This document shows positions 29,615 through 39,052 of a stretch of DNA of 64,000 bases, in pieces. The first letter of the stretch is position 1. Each line of letters starts with the position of its first letter. Position numbers and translations under genes: made by a program. The notes under the pieces are model-generated. The model worked only from the letters and a program-made list of their open reading frames with translations, did not search any database and was not told the DNA's origin. The DNA is from CBDCZY01 sp965224745 (lineage in GTDB: Bacteria > Pseudomonadota > Gammaproteobacteria > Methylococcales > Methylomonadaceae). Where the stretch lies: positions 777,022-841,021 of the forward strand of contig CBDCZY010000009.1 of assembly GCA_965224745.1 (NCBI GenBank), read 5' to 3'.

Positions 29615-29947
29615 CTAAATACAATTCGGCGGTTTAGGCAAACCCGCCAACTTACAAGCATATTTCAAAGGACCTTCAGGAAACAATCGATGCAGGTAAA
29701 GGCTGTTTCCTTTGCCATCTCCCAACGTTTTCCTGACTGCTTTGACAAACATTCGGGTATTCGGTAAATGATTGTATATTTGATAATACCCTCTAATAAA
29801 GAAAAGAATTTCCCAATGATTTTCCGTAAGCTCTATTTTTTCCTGCTCAGCTATTGCTTGGGCAACGGTTTCATTCCATTCACAACTGTTAATCAAAAAA
29901 CCTCGATCAGTGGTAGGTATGATTTGACCATTAATCACTAACGCCAT
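29615..29947 (-). CDS. DsrC/TusE-family sulfur-relay protein with both C-terminal cysteines
   Basis: A 110-residue member of the DsrC/TusE family, small proteins that carry persulfide sulfur. The C-terminal arm ends KYACKLAGLPKPPNCI: Cys98 and Cys109 are separated by ten residues, the arrangement of true DsrC. E. coli-type TusE keeps only the last Cys. The gene overlaps the upstream tusB/dsrH-like gene by 10 bp, suggesting the tRNA 2-thiouridine relay (TusBCD-TusE-MnmA). No dsrAB, tusC or tusD is present here. It could serve tRNA thiolation or sulfur oxidation; I cannot separate these from sequence alone. Confidence 0.85.
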   Translation of the reverse strand: MALVINGQIIPTTDRGFLINSCEWNETVAQAIAEQEKIELTENHWEILFFIRGYYQIYNHLPNTRMFVKAVRKTLGDGKGNSLYLHRLFPEGPLKYACKLAGLPKPPNCI

Positions 29948-30228
29948 GATGCAACGGGTGGATAAGTAACGACTAAATCTACAAACTCAGCATAATCAAT
30001 CAATGTAACATTGTTAATAATTTGATTTTTTTGCAGCCCTCTAAGCTGAAGGTCAGCCTCTAACGCATAAAATTTACGCTGATCAGAAAAATTATTGACC
30101 TTTTTCCCCATAGCACTGTCTTTAACTAAAATGAACACGGCACTTTCAATAAACACCAGGTAATCACCGGGATTTGTTCTCTCTAACATTGCATTATTAA
30201 GAGTTGATTGCGCAATAATGTGTAACAT
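29938..30228 (-). CDS. tusB: TusB/DsrH-family sulfur-relay subunit
   Basis: A 96-residue protein of the DsrH/TusB family, the small subunit of the heterohexameric sulfur-transfer complex TusBCD (DsrEFH). The opening MLHIIAQSTLNNAMLERTN and the internal SAVFILVKDSA segment fit the family. The conserved Cys present in many DsrH proteins is not seen. It is the first gene of a two-gene minus-strand operon with the DsrC/TusE protein. The usual partners TusC and TusD are absent upstream, so they must be elsewhere or lost. Confidence 0.75.
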   Translation of the reverse strand: MLHIIAQSTLNNAMLERTNPGDYLVFIESAVFILVKDSAMGKKVNNFSDQRKFYALEADLQLRGLQKNQIINNVTLIDYAEFVDLVVTYPPVASWR

Positions 30229-30373
30229 GAAGTGTTTTTTAAGCTAAATACAAAGCAAAAGGCTGTTTTTGCTCGTAATTATAAAAGAAAAAACTATATT
30301 TTTATGCAGGAACTTAATTATTTGTACTAAATGCTTAAAACAGATAAAATTAGGAGTTTAATAATCTAAGTCG

Positions 30374-30715
30374 ATGGACATCCAAAGGACAGTCAACAGA
30401 TTTGCCCCTGCCGAAACTCGAATAACATCTGATAAAACGGTAAAACCCAGATCGAGCGATTCTTTCAGAATAACTGAAGAAAAGCAAGAGAGTAGACCTG
30501 CGACTCAAGTTAAGCAAAAACAAACCATCGCTCTGCAACAAAAACTTGAAGAAAAACACCACGGGTCAGGTGCCAAATACGCTTCTTTGGAGGAAAGCGA
30601 CCTTACCCAATCAGCCCAACAAGCACTTAGCGCTTACCAAAACCAACTAAAACAACCACAACAAGCTGAATTACAACAAATCTCTGAAACAATGGGTATT
30701 GACTTGTTTGTCTAA
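30374..30715 (+). CDS. Small hydrophilic protein of unknown function
   Basis: A 113-residue protein rich in Gln, Lys, Glu and Ser, with no Cys, signal peptide or membrane segment. The C-terminal half is strongly helical and ends QQISETMGIDLFV. It is the first of a plus-strand run with yciB, yciI, bolA and a peptidyl-prolyl isomerase (33-bp gap to yciB), so it is probably co-transcribed. I do not recognise the family. The N-terminal 60 residues look disordered. Confidence 0.65.
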   Translation: MDIQRTVNRFAPAETRITSDKTVKPRSSDSFRITEEKQESRPATQVKQKQTIALQQKLEEKHHGSGAKYASLEESDLTQSAQQALSAYQNQLKQPQQAELQQISETMGIDLFV

Positions 30716-30747
30716 AAGTTGATCATCATTCACCACACACAAATACC

Positions 30748-31302
30748 ATGAAACTTTTGTTTGATTTTTTTCCGATTATTCTTTTTTTTATTGCTTTTAA
30801 AACACACGGCATTTACGCAGCAACAACCGTAGCCATTGTAGCTACGGTACTACAAGTTAGTTACAGCTGGATCAAACACCGTAAAGTTGAAACGATGAAT
30901 TGGATCACTCTCATTTTGATCGTCGTTATGGGCGGAGCCACACTTTATTTGCAAGACGAGCAATTTATTAAATGGAAACCTACCGTGATTAATTGGTTAT
31001 TCGGATTGGCTTTCTTAATTAGCCAATTCGTCGGAAAAAAGCCATTTGTAGAAAGAATGATGTCGAGCAATATCACCTTGCCACACCCCGTATGGCTGCG
31101 CCTTAATTTAAGCTGGTCGCTTTTTTTTGTCACTATGGGCTTTGTAAATCTGTACGTCATTTACAATTTCGATACCGAAACATGGGTAAATTTCAAATTG
31201 TTTGGTATGTTAGGATTAACGTTAGCGTTTGTCCTGTTACAAGCCATTTTTTTATCCCGTTATATCACAGACCCTGAAACAGAAACCAAAACTGAGGAAT
31301 AA
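30748..31302 (+). CDS. yciB: YciB/IspZ-family inner-membrane protein
   Basis: An integral membrane protein of 184 residues (E. coli YciB is 179), implicated in cell-envelope synthesis and septation. It begins with the diagnostic MKLLFDFFPIILFFIAFK. About five hydrophobic segments follow, with the conserved WKPTVINWLFGLAFL and LNLSWSLFFVTMGFVNLYV stretches in the family order. It is followed by yciI 5 bp downstream, the same order as in many enterobacteria and other gammaproteobacteria. Confidence 0.95.
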   Translation: MKLLFDFFPIILFFIAFKTHGIYAATTVAIVATVLQVSYSWIKHRKVETMNWITLILIVVMGGATLYLQDEQFIKWKPTVINWLFGLAFLISQFVGKKPFVERMMSSNITLPHPVWLRLNLSWSLFFVTMGFVNLYVIYNFDTETWVNFKLFGMLGLTLAFVLLQAIFLSRYITDPETETKTEE

Positions 31303-31307
31303 TACCT

Positions 31308-31610
31308 TTGCTTTACGCTATCATCTGCGAAGATGTTTCAAATAGTTTAGAAAACCGCCGTAAAGTCAGGCCTGAACACCTTAAACGACTTGAACAATTA
31401 CAGGATCAAGGTCGGCTTATCTTGGCCGGACCACACCCAGCTGTCGATAGCGAGGATCCAGGCGAAGCTGGCTTTACCGGAAGCCTGGTCGTAGCGGAGT
31501 TCAATACTTTAGAAGAGGCACAAAGCTGGGCTGGTGAAGACCCTTATGTTACAGCAGGCGTTTATGCTAACGTCACAATCAAACCCTTTAAACGAGTTTT
31601 CCCGAAATGA
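31308..31610 (+). CDS. yciI: YciI-family protein (TTG start)
   Basis: A 100-residue ferredoxin-like dimeric alpha-beta protein of the YciI family. The start is a TTG at 31308, chosen because GAGGAA lies about 9 bp upstream and the product then begins LYAIICEDVSNSLENRR, matching the family. The conserved RPEHLKRLEQL, GRLILAGPHP and the active-site-like His/Asp pair are present. The biochemical role of YciI in this setting is not established. It overlaps bolA by 4 bp. Confidence 0.92.
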   Translation: MLYAIICEDVSNSLENRRKVRPEHLKRLEQLQDQGRLILAGPHPAVDSEDPGEAGFTGSLVVAEFNTLEEAQSWAGEDPYVTAGVYANVTIKPFKRVFPK

Positions 31611-31888
31611 TGAGCGACCAAATTAAATCTCTTCTCACTGAGACTTTGCAGCCAACATGGCTTGAAGTCCAAGATAACAGCCACGCTCATGCCGGTCATG
31701 CCGGCATGAAAAGTGGCGGACATTATCATGTCACGATAGTAGCTGATGCGTTTGATGGCAAAAGTTTAGTACAGCGCCATCAACTAATCTACCAATCTCT
31801 CGGCGATTTGATGAAAAAAGAGATCCATGCACTAGGAATAAAAGCATATACACCACACGAATTTAAAAATGAGGAGCCCTTTGAATGA
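31607..31888 (+). CDS. bolA: BolA-family protein
   Basis: A 93-residue BolA-type protein, a small redox/iron-sulfur partner of monothiol glutaredoxins and morphology-linked regulator. The family core HYHVTIVADAFDGKSLVQRHQLIYQSL is intact, with the candidate cluster-binding His residues and the C-terminal GIKAYTPHEF. Two ATG codons in tandem open the gene; both overlap the yciI stop. Its 3' end overlaps the next gene by 4 bp, so translation is coupled across the operon. Confidence 0.93.
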   Translation: MMSDQIKSLLTETLQPTWLEVQDNSHAHAGHAGMKSGGHYHVTIVADAFDGKSLVQRHQLIYQSLGDLMKKEIHALGIKAYTPHEFKNEEPFE

Positions 31889-32853
31889 ATAACCTTTTTT
31901 GTAGAACTATGTTGATTGGAACCATTGCCCTGTCTGGGTGCAGCGGAGAAAACGGCGCAGCAACCCCACCCTCTTTTGCAGCGGATCAAACCAACGCAGT
32001 GGCAAATGTTAATGGTACCTATATTCCTAAAAAATCACTCGAAATGCTGGAAAAAGAGGTCCAAGTTCGGGCACGAGGCATGAAAGTTCCACAAGACAAG
32101 TTGGTGGATGAATTAGTCAGCCGTGAATTGTTAGTCCAGGAAGCTGAAAAAAACAAATTAAGTGATACTGATGAAGTTAAAGAACAACTCTATTTATCCA
32201 GAAGATCCGTATTATCTCAAGCAGTCATCCAGAAATATTTGAAAGACAATCCTGTCACCGATGACGATATCAAAACTGAATACGAAAAAAACTATGGTCA
32301 AGCCAAGGGTGGCAAGGAATTTAAAGCGAGCCACATCCTGGTTAAAACAGAAGACACCGCTAAAGAAGTGGTCAAAGAACTACAAAAAGGTGGAAGTTTC
32401 GCCAAGCTGGCACAAAAATATTCATTGGATCCGACTAAAAGCAAAGGGGGGGATTTAGGTTGGTTTGCTCCCGATCGAATGGTTCCAGAATTTTCGAAAG
32501 CGGTTGGAAACCTAAAGGATGGCGAATATACAGCCACTCCGGTAAAAACTCAATTCGGTTATCACATTATTCAAAGGGACAGCTCTCGCGCCCAAACACC
32601 GCCTCCATTTGCTTCAGTTAAGGAGCAAATGAAACCAATGGTTGAACGCGTGAAACTACAGCAATATCTGAAAGATATGCGTGAACAAGCCAAAGTGGAA
32701 GTGTTATTGAAAAAACCTGAAACACCAGCGCCTAAAGCTATCCCCGATAACGCTGGTAAAGGCTTACCAAAACAGCCTGACATCAACCCGGCAGAATTGG
32801 AAAAAGCTAAAGAAGCTGCGGCAAAAGCAGTTAAGAAAATGAAACCCGAGTAA
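31885..32853 (+). CDS. Lipoprotein parvulin-type peptidyl-prolyl isomerase
   Basis: A 322-residue envelope foldase. The lipobox LSGC near residue 19 predicts acylation. Residues about 40-125 resemble a SurA-type chaperone domain. Residues about 145-235 form a PpiC/parvulin domain with ASHILVKTEDTAKEV, GGDLGWFAPDRMVPEFSKAV and TQFGYHIIQ. The tail is Lys/Pro/Ala rich. The gene overlaps bolA by 4 bp and ends the operon. It is likely a periplasmic folding factor for exported proteins; the exact homologue (PrsA-like or PpiC-like) is not settled. Confidence 0.9.
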   Translation: MNNLFCRTMLIGTIALSGCSGENGAATPPSFAADQTNAVANVNGTYIPKKSLEMLEKEVQVRARGMKVPQDKLVDELVSRELLVQEAEKNKLSDTDEVKEQLYLSRRSVLSQAVIQKYLKDNPVTDDDIKTEYEKNYGQAKGGKEFKASHILVKTEDTAKEVVKELQKGGSFAKLAQKYSLDPTKSKGGDLGWFAPDRMVPEFSKAVGNLKDGEYTATPVKTQFGYHIIQRDSSRAQTPPPFASVKEQMKPMVERVKLQQYLKDMREQAKVEVLLKKPETPAPKAIPDNAGKGLPKQPDINPAELEKAKEAAAKAVKKMKPE

Positions 32854-32896
32854 TCTAAAAAAACCTGTTTCACATGGACGTGAAGCTGGGGATTGA

Positions 32897-33523
32897 TTAC
32901 TTTTTAGCGCAACCGGAATAATGAAACCCCAACCACCGAGGTGTACGAGCAAGATATTCGGTCTTCAAATAGATCATTTTGAAACCTGATTGCACTAAAA
33001 TTTCTGAAACATTTCTGTTCAAATGACAGCCGCCAGCAACCAACTTCCAAAACGGGGTTATTTTATTTTGCCAGCCAATGACATTGAGTTCCGATGCCAA
33101 ACCATGTTCACAAAAAAGCAATCGTCCACCCGGCTTCAGAACCCGATACATCTGCCTTAGAGCCTGCTCAGAGTTGTTGATGCTGCAAAGGGTATAAGTC
33201 AATACAATAGTATCTACACTGTTGGAATCCAAAGGAATTTCCTCCCCTGGCAAAGCCAGCCAATGCAACTCAAAGAATAATTTATTCTTGACCACATTTT
33301 TTAAAGCTTTTTGTCTCATCCCCTGTGACGGTTCCAAAGCCCATAGCTGGTTAATAGCATTCGCTCGATAGTAAGGCAAATTCAAACCACTGCCAAAACC
33401 AACGTCTAATACAATACCGGTAGCCAGAGGAACTATGTTTTTTCGCTGTTCTGCGAACAATGGTTGCCGACAAGTGATATCAATCAAATGAGGTAAACAG
33501 TGCTCTGTGTAAAATCCCATCAA
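32897..33523 (-). CDS. Class I SAM-dependent methyltransferase
   Basis: A 208-residue Rossmann methyltransferase. The SAM motif VLDVGFGSGLNLPYY is near residue 40, and the acidic ribose-binding ALEPS appears next. Motif IV is DTIVLTYTLCSI, and the post-motif LKPGGRLLFCEHG is present. The C-terminal FWKLVAGGCHLNR segment resembles type-11 phospholipid/METTL7-like enzymes. The start at 33523 opens MMGFYTEH. It is the last gene of the minus-strand group after recJ (27-bp gap). The substrate is unknown. Confidence 0.85.
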   Translation of the reverse strand: MMGFYTEHCLPHLIDITCRQPLFAEQRKNIVPLATGIVLDVGFGSGLNLPYYRANAINQLWALEPSQGMRQKALKNVVKNKLFFELHWLALPGEEIPLDSNSVDTIVLTYTLCSINNSEQALRQMYRVLKPGGRLLFCEHGLASELNVIGWQNKITPFWKLVAGGCHLNRNVSEILVQSGFKMIYLKTEYLARTPRWLGFHYSGCAKK

Positions 33524-33550
33524 TGTACCGTTAAGAATATTTCTCTCAGA

Positions 33551-35299
33551 TTACATGCCTACCTTTTCCAAATAACGGACTATTAATTGTAAATTGCGTT
33601 GGTTTCGATACTCATTGATATCCAGTTGATAAACAATTCGAACTCTCCTCATTCCCATCCATGTTTCGGGTTGCTCAACAAAGAACCAAATCGCATCTAA
33701 CACCTTACTACCATCAGGCTCTCTAAGAACCAGCTTAATATGCTTCTGCCCAACGATACGGCATTGCAATACTTCAAACTCTCCGTCAAACTCAGGCTCA
33801 GGAAAACCTTGCCCCCAAGGGCCAGATGCTGCTACCGTTTCTGCCCAGTTTATCGTTAGATCTGTTTCGCTGAGCTTGCCATCAGTAAACACGTTTTGGG
33901 TTAGATCAATCTTAGCTAACCAACGCGTAACCACTTCATCAAAGGCAAGCGCAAAAGCTGGATAATTAGACAAATGTAAACTAAGACCCGCTGCCATGGC
34001 ATGGCCACCAAATTTAGTTAACACATCAGGTTGAGTCGCAGCAATTTCGCTCAATACATCTCTAATATGAACACCCGCTATCGATCTGGCTGAGCCTTTT
34101 ATTTCTTGGTCATGTGAAGGGGCAAAAGCAATCACAGGACGATGCAGGCGATCTTTGATGCGAGAAGCCAGAATGCCTATAACACCTTGGTGCCAATGTT
34201 TATCGTATAAACAAACACCGGCAGGCAAATGGGTTTCATCCAATGACTTCATCTCCTGGAGCAATTGCATGGCTTCTTTGCCCATCTGACTTTCGATGTC
34301 ACGACGATCTTTATTCAAGTCATCTAATTGTTCAGCCATTTCATCGGCAAGCAGTTGGTCTGATGTTAATAAGCAACGTATGCCTAATGACATATCATCC
34401 ATTCTACCTGCGGCGTTTAAACGTGGCGCTACTGCAAAAGCAAGATCGGTCGCAGTAATAGCGGGTATTTTCCGGGAAGACTTAGTGATCAGCGCATTAA
34501 GGCCTGGATGCGATTTACCAGAACGTATCCGCAGTATTCCTTGGTGTACCAACACTCTATTGATTTGATCTAACTGCACGACATCTGCCACTGTTCCAAG
34601 CGCCACATAATCTAGTAAGTTCGCCAAATTCGGCTCTGTCAGGTTATGCTTTTCAAACCATTGCAGCTCTCGCAATTTACTGCGTAACGCCAGTAGCACA
34701 TAGAAAATAACGCCAACACCTGCTAACGATTTGCATGGAAAAGGGTCATCAGGAAGGTTGGGGTTAACGATTGCATCTGCCTCAGGTAATTGGTCTCCGG
34801 GCAAATGGTGGTCTGTCACCAACACTTTGATACCTTTACTCTTTGCTGCCCTAACCCCCTCAAGACTTGAGATACCGTTATCTACGGTTATGATCAGATC
34901 GGGATTTTTTTGGCTGGCCAGTTCGACAATTTCTGGGGTTAACCCATAGCCGTATTCAAAGCGGTTGGGCACGATGAAGTCAACATGCTTTGCACCTAAC
35001 AGTGTTAATCCGCTAATACCGGTGCAACAGCTCGTCGCGCCATCGGCATCAAAGTCAGCAACAAACATGATGTTCGCCTGATTCGAGATAGCATCAATTA
35101 AATGGTCTACCATCTCAGTCATACCAAGCAATAACCAAGGTGAAGGTAGTTTTTTTAGTGACCGATCCAGTTGATCCGGGTGATCAATGCCTCGCGACAG
35201 ATAAATTTTTGCTAATAGTGGATTAAGTTGAGAGAGTGCATCAGGAATTGGCTGGTTGGTTCTGGCTACAATACTTTTTTTTACCGGGTTACTCAACAT
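33551..35299 (-). CDS. recJ: Single-stranded-DNA-specific exonuclease RecJ
   Basis: The 5'-3' ssDNA exonuclease of RecF-pathway recombination and mismatch repair, 582 residues (E. coli 577). The DHH phosphoesterase motifs are present: FVADFDADGATSC near residue 80, VLVTDHHLPG near 160 and the DHHA1-type GGHAMAAGLSL near 450. The C-terminal OB-fold follows. It lies 59 bp downstream of thrC on the same strand; this adjacency of recJ and thrC-hom recurs in gammaproteobacteria. Confidence 0.96.
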   Translation of the reverse strand: MLSNPVKKSIVARTNQPIPDALSQLNPLLAKIYLSRGIDHPDQLDRSLKKLPSPWLLLGMTEMVDHLIDAISNQANIMFVADFDADGATSCCTGISGLTLLGAKHVDFIVPNRFEYGYGLTPEIVELASQKNPDLIITVDNGISSLEGVRAAKSKGIKVLVTDHHLPGDQLPEADAIVNPNLPDDPFPCKSLAGVGVIFYVLLALRSKLRELQWFEKHNLTEPNLANLLDYVALGTVADVVQLDQINRVLVHQGILRIRSGKSHPGLNALITKSSRKIPAITATDLAFAVAPRLNAAGRMDDMSLGIRCLLTSDQLLADEMAEQLDDLNKDRRDIESQMGKEAMQLLQEMKSLDETHLPAGVCLYDKHWHQGVIGILASRIKDRLHRPVIAFAPSHDQEIKGSARSIAGVHIRDVLSEIAATQPDVLTKFGGHAMAAGLSLHLSNYPAFALAFDEVVTRWLAKIDLTQNVFTDGKLSETDLTINWAETVAASGPWGQGFPEPEFDGEFEVLQCRIVGQKHIKLVLREPDGSKVLDAIWFFVEQPETWMGMRRVRIVYQLDINEYRNQRNLQLIVRYLEKVGM

Positions 35300-35358
35300 T
35301 TATCATTTAGTTAAAAAAGTCATCCAGTTAACTAACAAATGATCAGCTATTAATCCCC

Positions 35359-36459
35359 TCACAGCTGATCGGTAATTGCACCTTTCACCGCATCAAGATT
35401 TGCTTCCACCGTAATCGGTTTAATAACGGATTGTTTGATTGCAATGTCGGGATCTTTCAAGCCATGGCCGGTCAAGGTACAAACCACAGTACTGCCTTCC
35501 GGAATTTTTCCTGACTTAATATCTCTTATAGCGCCTGCGACTGAAATAGCAGAAGCAGGCTCACAAAAGATACCTTCTTGAGAGGCCAGTAATTTTTGAG
35601 TTTGCAGTATCTCCTGGTCACTAAAATGATCAAACCACCCCTTTGATTCTTCTTTGGCAGCCCAAGCAAAATCCCATGATTGTGGGTGACCAATTCGAAT
35701 GGCCGTAGCCACTGTTTCGGGATGATCAACTATTTCCCCTGAAATAAACGGTGCTGCACCGGAAGCCTGGTAACCGCACATTACCGGCCTTCGATCCACC
35801 ACGGCTGGCAAATCGTCAGTTTGCATTGAATATTCCTTATAGCCTTTCCAGTAGGCAGTGATGTTGCCAGCATTGCCAACGGGTAAACAGTGAAAATCAG
35901 GTGCATGGCCTAACTCATCGATTATCTCAAAAGCTGCCGTTTTTTGGCCGTCGATTCGATAGGGGTTGATAGAATTTACAATGGTAACGGGCGCATGATC
36001 AGCCACTTCTTTAACCAGACGCATGCCATCATCAAAATTCCCCTTAATTTGAATAATGACTGAGCCGTACATAACAGCTTGTGCTAACTTACCGAGTGCA
36101 ATTTTTCCTTCCGGAATCAATACGAAAGCCTTAATTTGGGCACGTGCTGCATAGGCTGCTGCTGAGGCAGAGGTATTGCCCGTCGATGCACAGATAATCG
36201 CTTTACTGCCCTCCTCCACAGCTTTGGTAACTGCCATAGTCATTCCCCGGTCTTTAAAAGATGCGGTAGGATTAAGACCCTCATATTTGACATAAAGGGC
36301 AACATCTTTCTGTATCAGTTTTGGTATGTTAAGCAGTTGAATAAGAGGGGTATTGCCCTCGCCTAAACTGATTCGTACCGTGTTATCGTTCACCGGCAAA
36401 CGCGCCTGATAGCGATCAATCAAACCTAAATATCGTGTTGTAGAGGTCATACTGTTCAT
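35359..36459 (-). CDS. thrC: Threonine synthase
   Basis: The PLP enzyme converting O-phosphohomoserine to threonine, 366 residues, of the short type. The PLP lysine lies in PTASFKDRGMTMAV near residue 68, and the phosphate-binding loop is PVGNAGNIT near 200. The beginning SLGEGNTPLI is typical. It follows hom with 17 bp between them, forming the threonine branch operon. No leader-type attenuator is visible. Confidence 0.96.
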   Translation of the reverse strand: MNSMTSTTRYLGLIDRYQARLPVNDNTVRISLGEGNTPLIQLLNIPKLIQKDVALYVKYEGLNPTASFKDRGMTMAVTKAVEEGSKAIICASTGNTSASAAAYAARAQIKAFVLIPEGKIALGKLAQAVMYGSVIIQIKGNFDDGMRLVKEVADHAPVTIVNSINPYRIDGQKTAAFEIIDELGHAPDFHCLPVGNAGNITAYWKGYKEYSMQTDDLPAVVDRRPVMCGYQASGAAPFISGEIVDHPETVATAIRIGHPQSWDFAWAAKEESKGWFDHFSDQEILQTQKLLASQEGIFCEPASAISVAGAIRDIKSGKIPEGSTVVCTLTGHGLKDPDIAIKQSVIKPITVEANLDAVKGAITDQL

Positions 36460-36476
36460 ACTTACAAATAAGTTAG

Positions 36477-37787
36477 CTAATCCAGGGTTTCTACTCGTAT
36501 ACGAGTAATTGTTCCAATTATATTTGGTAATTGCTCTATGCTGGCAATTGCCTCGTTTAACTTGTTTTCAATGGTGCGTTGCGTCAGCATAATCACTGGC
36601 AGAAACGACTCGCCTTCTATCGGTTCTTGTTGAATAATCGCTTCGATGCTGATCTGACGATCCGCTAATATTCTGGTGACGTCAGCTAATACCCCAGGCT
36701 TGTCAACTGCATTCATACGAAGATAATAGGCAGTTTCTACTTGCTCTATCGGTAATACCGCTTCTGTAGAAAGTGCATCGGCTTGAAATGCCAGATGCGG
36801 CACCCTATTTTCTGGGTCACTGGTCAAAGCTCTAACCACGTCAATCACATCGGCTACTACAGCAGATGCAGTCGGCTCAGCGCCCGCGCCCGCGCCATAA
36901 TACAGGGTTGGTCCAACCGCATCGCCATTGACCACAACAGCATTCATGACACCGTTGACATTAGCGATCAAGCGTTTTTCCGGTATTAACGTTGGATGCA
37001 CACGCAGCTCAATCCCTTGCGGTTTTCTCCTAGCTACACCAAGATGTTTAATACGGTAACCAAGTTGTTCAGCATATTCAACATCTTCTCTAGAGACTAA
37101 CGAAATACCTTCCGTATATACTTTATCGAATTGTAACGGAATTCCGAATGCAATGGCGGCCAGGATTGTCAACTTATGGCCGGCATCGATTCCTTCAACA
37201 TCAAATGTAGGATCGGCTTCTGCATAGCCCAATGCCTGAGCTTCTTGTAATACATCCTGAAAATCCCGCCCTTTCTCGCGCATTTCGGTCAGGATAAAAT
37301 TACCTGTGCCATTGATAATGCCAGCCAACCATTCAATTCGATTGGCGCTAAGTCCTTCTCGTAAAGCTTTTATTATTGGTATTCCACCGGCAACAGCAGC
37401 TTCAAAAGCGACCATAACTCCTTGCTTGCTGGCTTGTTTGAAAATATCGTTACCATGCAGGGCAATCAGGGCTTTATTGGCCGTTACTACATGTTTGCCG
37501 GCAGCAAGAGCGGTAAGCACGAGCTCTTTGGCGAAGGTTTCACCACCAATCAACTCCAACACAATATCAATTTCAGGATCGTTTACAATACTGAACGGAT
37601 CTTGCGTTAACTCAATGGTCTCGGTATCACAGATTCTAGCTTTATTAAGATCTTTGGCAGATGCTCTGGCAATCACAATCTCGCGGCCTGCCCGGCGGGT
37701 GATTTCTTCAGAGTTACGGGTTAAAACGTTCACCGTACCGCCACCCACCGTTCCAAGTCCTAAAATACCGACTTTAACTGGTTTCAA
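36477..37787 (-). CDS. hom: Homoserine dehydrogenase (monofunctional, ACT-regulated)
   Basis: Reduces aspartate semialdehyde to homoserine, 436 residues, without a fused aspartokinase. The NAD(P) motif GILGLGTVGGGTV is at the N-terminus, the catalytic core contains ANKALIA, EAAVAGGIPIIKAL and GIINGTGNFILTEM, and a C-terminal ACT domain (YYLRMNAVDKPGVLADVTRI) allows threonine feedback. It is upstream of thrC and downstream of alaC, as in many gammaproteobacteria. Confidence 0.96.
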   Translation of the reverse strand: MKPVKVGILGLGTVGGGTVNVLTRNSEEITRRAGREIVIARASAKDLNKARICDTETIELTQDPFSIVNDPEIDIVLELIGGETFAKELVLTALAAGKHVVTANKALIALHGNDIFKQASKQGVMVAFEAAVAGGIPIIKALREGLSANRIEWLAGIINGTGNFILTEMREKGRDFQDVLQEAQALGYAEADPTFDVEGIDAGHKLTILAAIAFGIPLQFDKVYTEGISLVSREDVEYAEQLGYRIKHLGVARRKPQGIELRVHPTLIPEKRLIANVNGVMNAVVVNGDAVGPTLYYGAGAGAEPTASAVVADVIDVVRALTSDPENRVPHLAFQADALSTEAVLPIEQVETAYYLRMNAVDKPGVLADVTRILADRQISIEAIIQQEPIEGESFLPVIMLTQRTIENKLNEAIASIEQLPNIIGTITRIRVETLD

Positions 37788-37867
37788 TTCAACTTCCTTA
37801 ATGATTCAATCATACTATGTTTCATATTTCTATCAGGCTCTGCACGTGACGATAAAGTAGCTGGAAA

Positions 37868-39052
37868 TTATACCGTACCATCCTTACGAAACATATTTCG
37901 AATTCCACGAACTGCTTGGCGGGATCGATGAGCATTTTCGATTAAGCTGAAACGGACATGATCATCGCCGTATTGACCAAAGCCGACCCCAGGTGAAATA
38001 GCGACTTTTGCATCCAAAAGTAACTTCTTAGCAAACTCCAGGGATCCCATTTCACGATAAGGCTCGGGTATGGGCGCCCACACAAACATAGTAGCATTTG
38101 GCTTTTCCACGGGCCAGCCGGCACCATTAAGGGCCTCACACAGTACATCTCGGCGCTCTTTGTACATGGCGCAAATATCTGCAACACAGTCTTGCGGCCC
38201 TTCAAGAGCCAGAATTGAAGCGACTTGAATGGGTGTAAAGGTTCCATAATCCAGATAAGACTTAATGCGGGTCAAAGCAGCAACCAAATCTTGGTTCCCG
38301 CACATAAACCCAACCCGCCAACCGGGCATATTGTAACTTTTTGATAACGAAAAAAATTCGACCGCAATATCACAGGCGCCTTTAACTTGCAAAATTGAAG
38401 GCGCTCGATACCCATCAAATACGATGTCTGCATAAGCGATATCATTGACCACCCAAATTTTATATTCTTTGGCGATTTCGATAACTTTTTCGAAAAATTC
38501 CAACTCAATGCATTGAGTTGTAGGATTACCTGGAAAGTTTAAAACCAGCATTTTGGGTCTAGGCCAGGAATCGATAATCGCTTTACGTAATTCCTCAAAA
38601 AAATCGATCCCTGGTTTTAAAGGGACATGCCTTAGATCTGCGCCGGCGATCACCACGCCATAAGGATGAACAGGATATGCTGGGTTAGGCACCAACACCA
38701 CATCGCCTGGTCCTAGCGTGGCCAGAAACAAATGCGCCAAACCTTCTTTGGAGCCAATGGTGACAATCGATTGACTATCTGGATCAAGGTCGACATCAAA
38801 ACGGCGTTTATACCAGTGGCAAATCGCTTTTCTTAGGCGTGGAATACCTTGTGATATCGAATAGCGATGAGTATCTTCTCTCTGAGTCGCATCAATCAAC
38901 TTATTGACGATGTGTTGGGGCGTCGGTTGATCGGGATTCCCCATTCCCAAATCGATAATGTCTTCTCCCCTGGAGCGTGCTTTAGCCTTTAAATCATTGA
39001 CAATATTAAACACATAAGGGGGTAAACGATTAATACGATGAAATTCTTCCAT
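37868..39052 (-). CDS. alaC: Alanine transaminase AlaC (class I/II aminotransferase)
   Basis: A PLP-dependent aminotransferase of 394 residues, glutamate-pyruvate type (AlaC/YfdZ). The PLP lysine is in SLSKSYNMPGWRVGF near residue 235. The FPGNPTTQ, VNDIAYAD and the C-terminal VRFSLIENAHRSRQAVRGI are family hallmarks. The opening EEFHRINRLPPYVFNIV is characteristic. It precedes hom by 80 bp on the same strand. Overlapping specificities with other aminotransferases are possible. Confidence 0.92.
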   Translation of the reverse strand: MEEFHRINRLPPYVFNIVNDLKAKARSRGEDIIDLGMGNPDQPTPQHIVNKLIDATQREDTHRYSISQGIPRLRKAICHWYKRRFDVDLDPDSQSIVTIGSKEGLAHLFLATLGPGDVVLVPNPAYPVHPYGVVIAGADLRHVPLKPGIDFFEELRKAIIDSWPRPKMLVLNFPGNPTTQCIELEFFEKVIEIAKEYKIWVVNDIAYADIVFDGYRAPSILQVKGACDIAVEFFSLSKSYNMPGWRVGFMCGNQDLVAALTRIKSYLDYGTFTPIQVASILALEGPQDCVADICAMYKERRDVLCEALNGAGWPVEKPNATMFVWAPIPEPYREMGSLEFAKKLLLDAKVAISPGVGFGQYGDDHVRFSLIENAHRSRQAVRGIRNMFRKDGTV

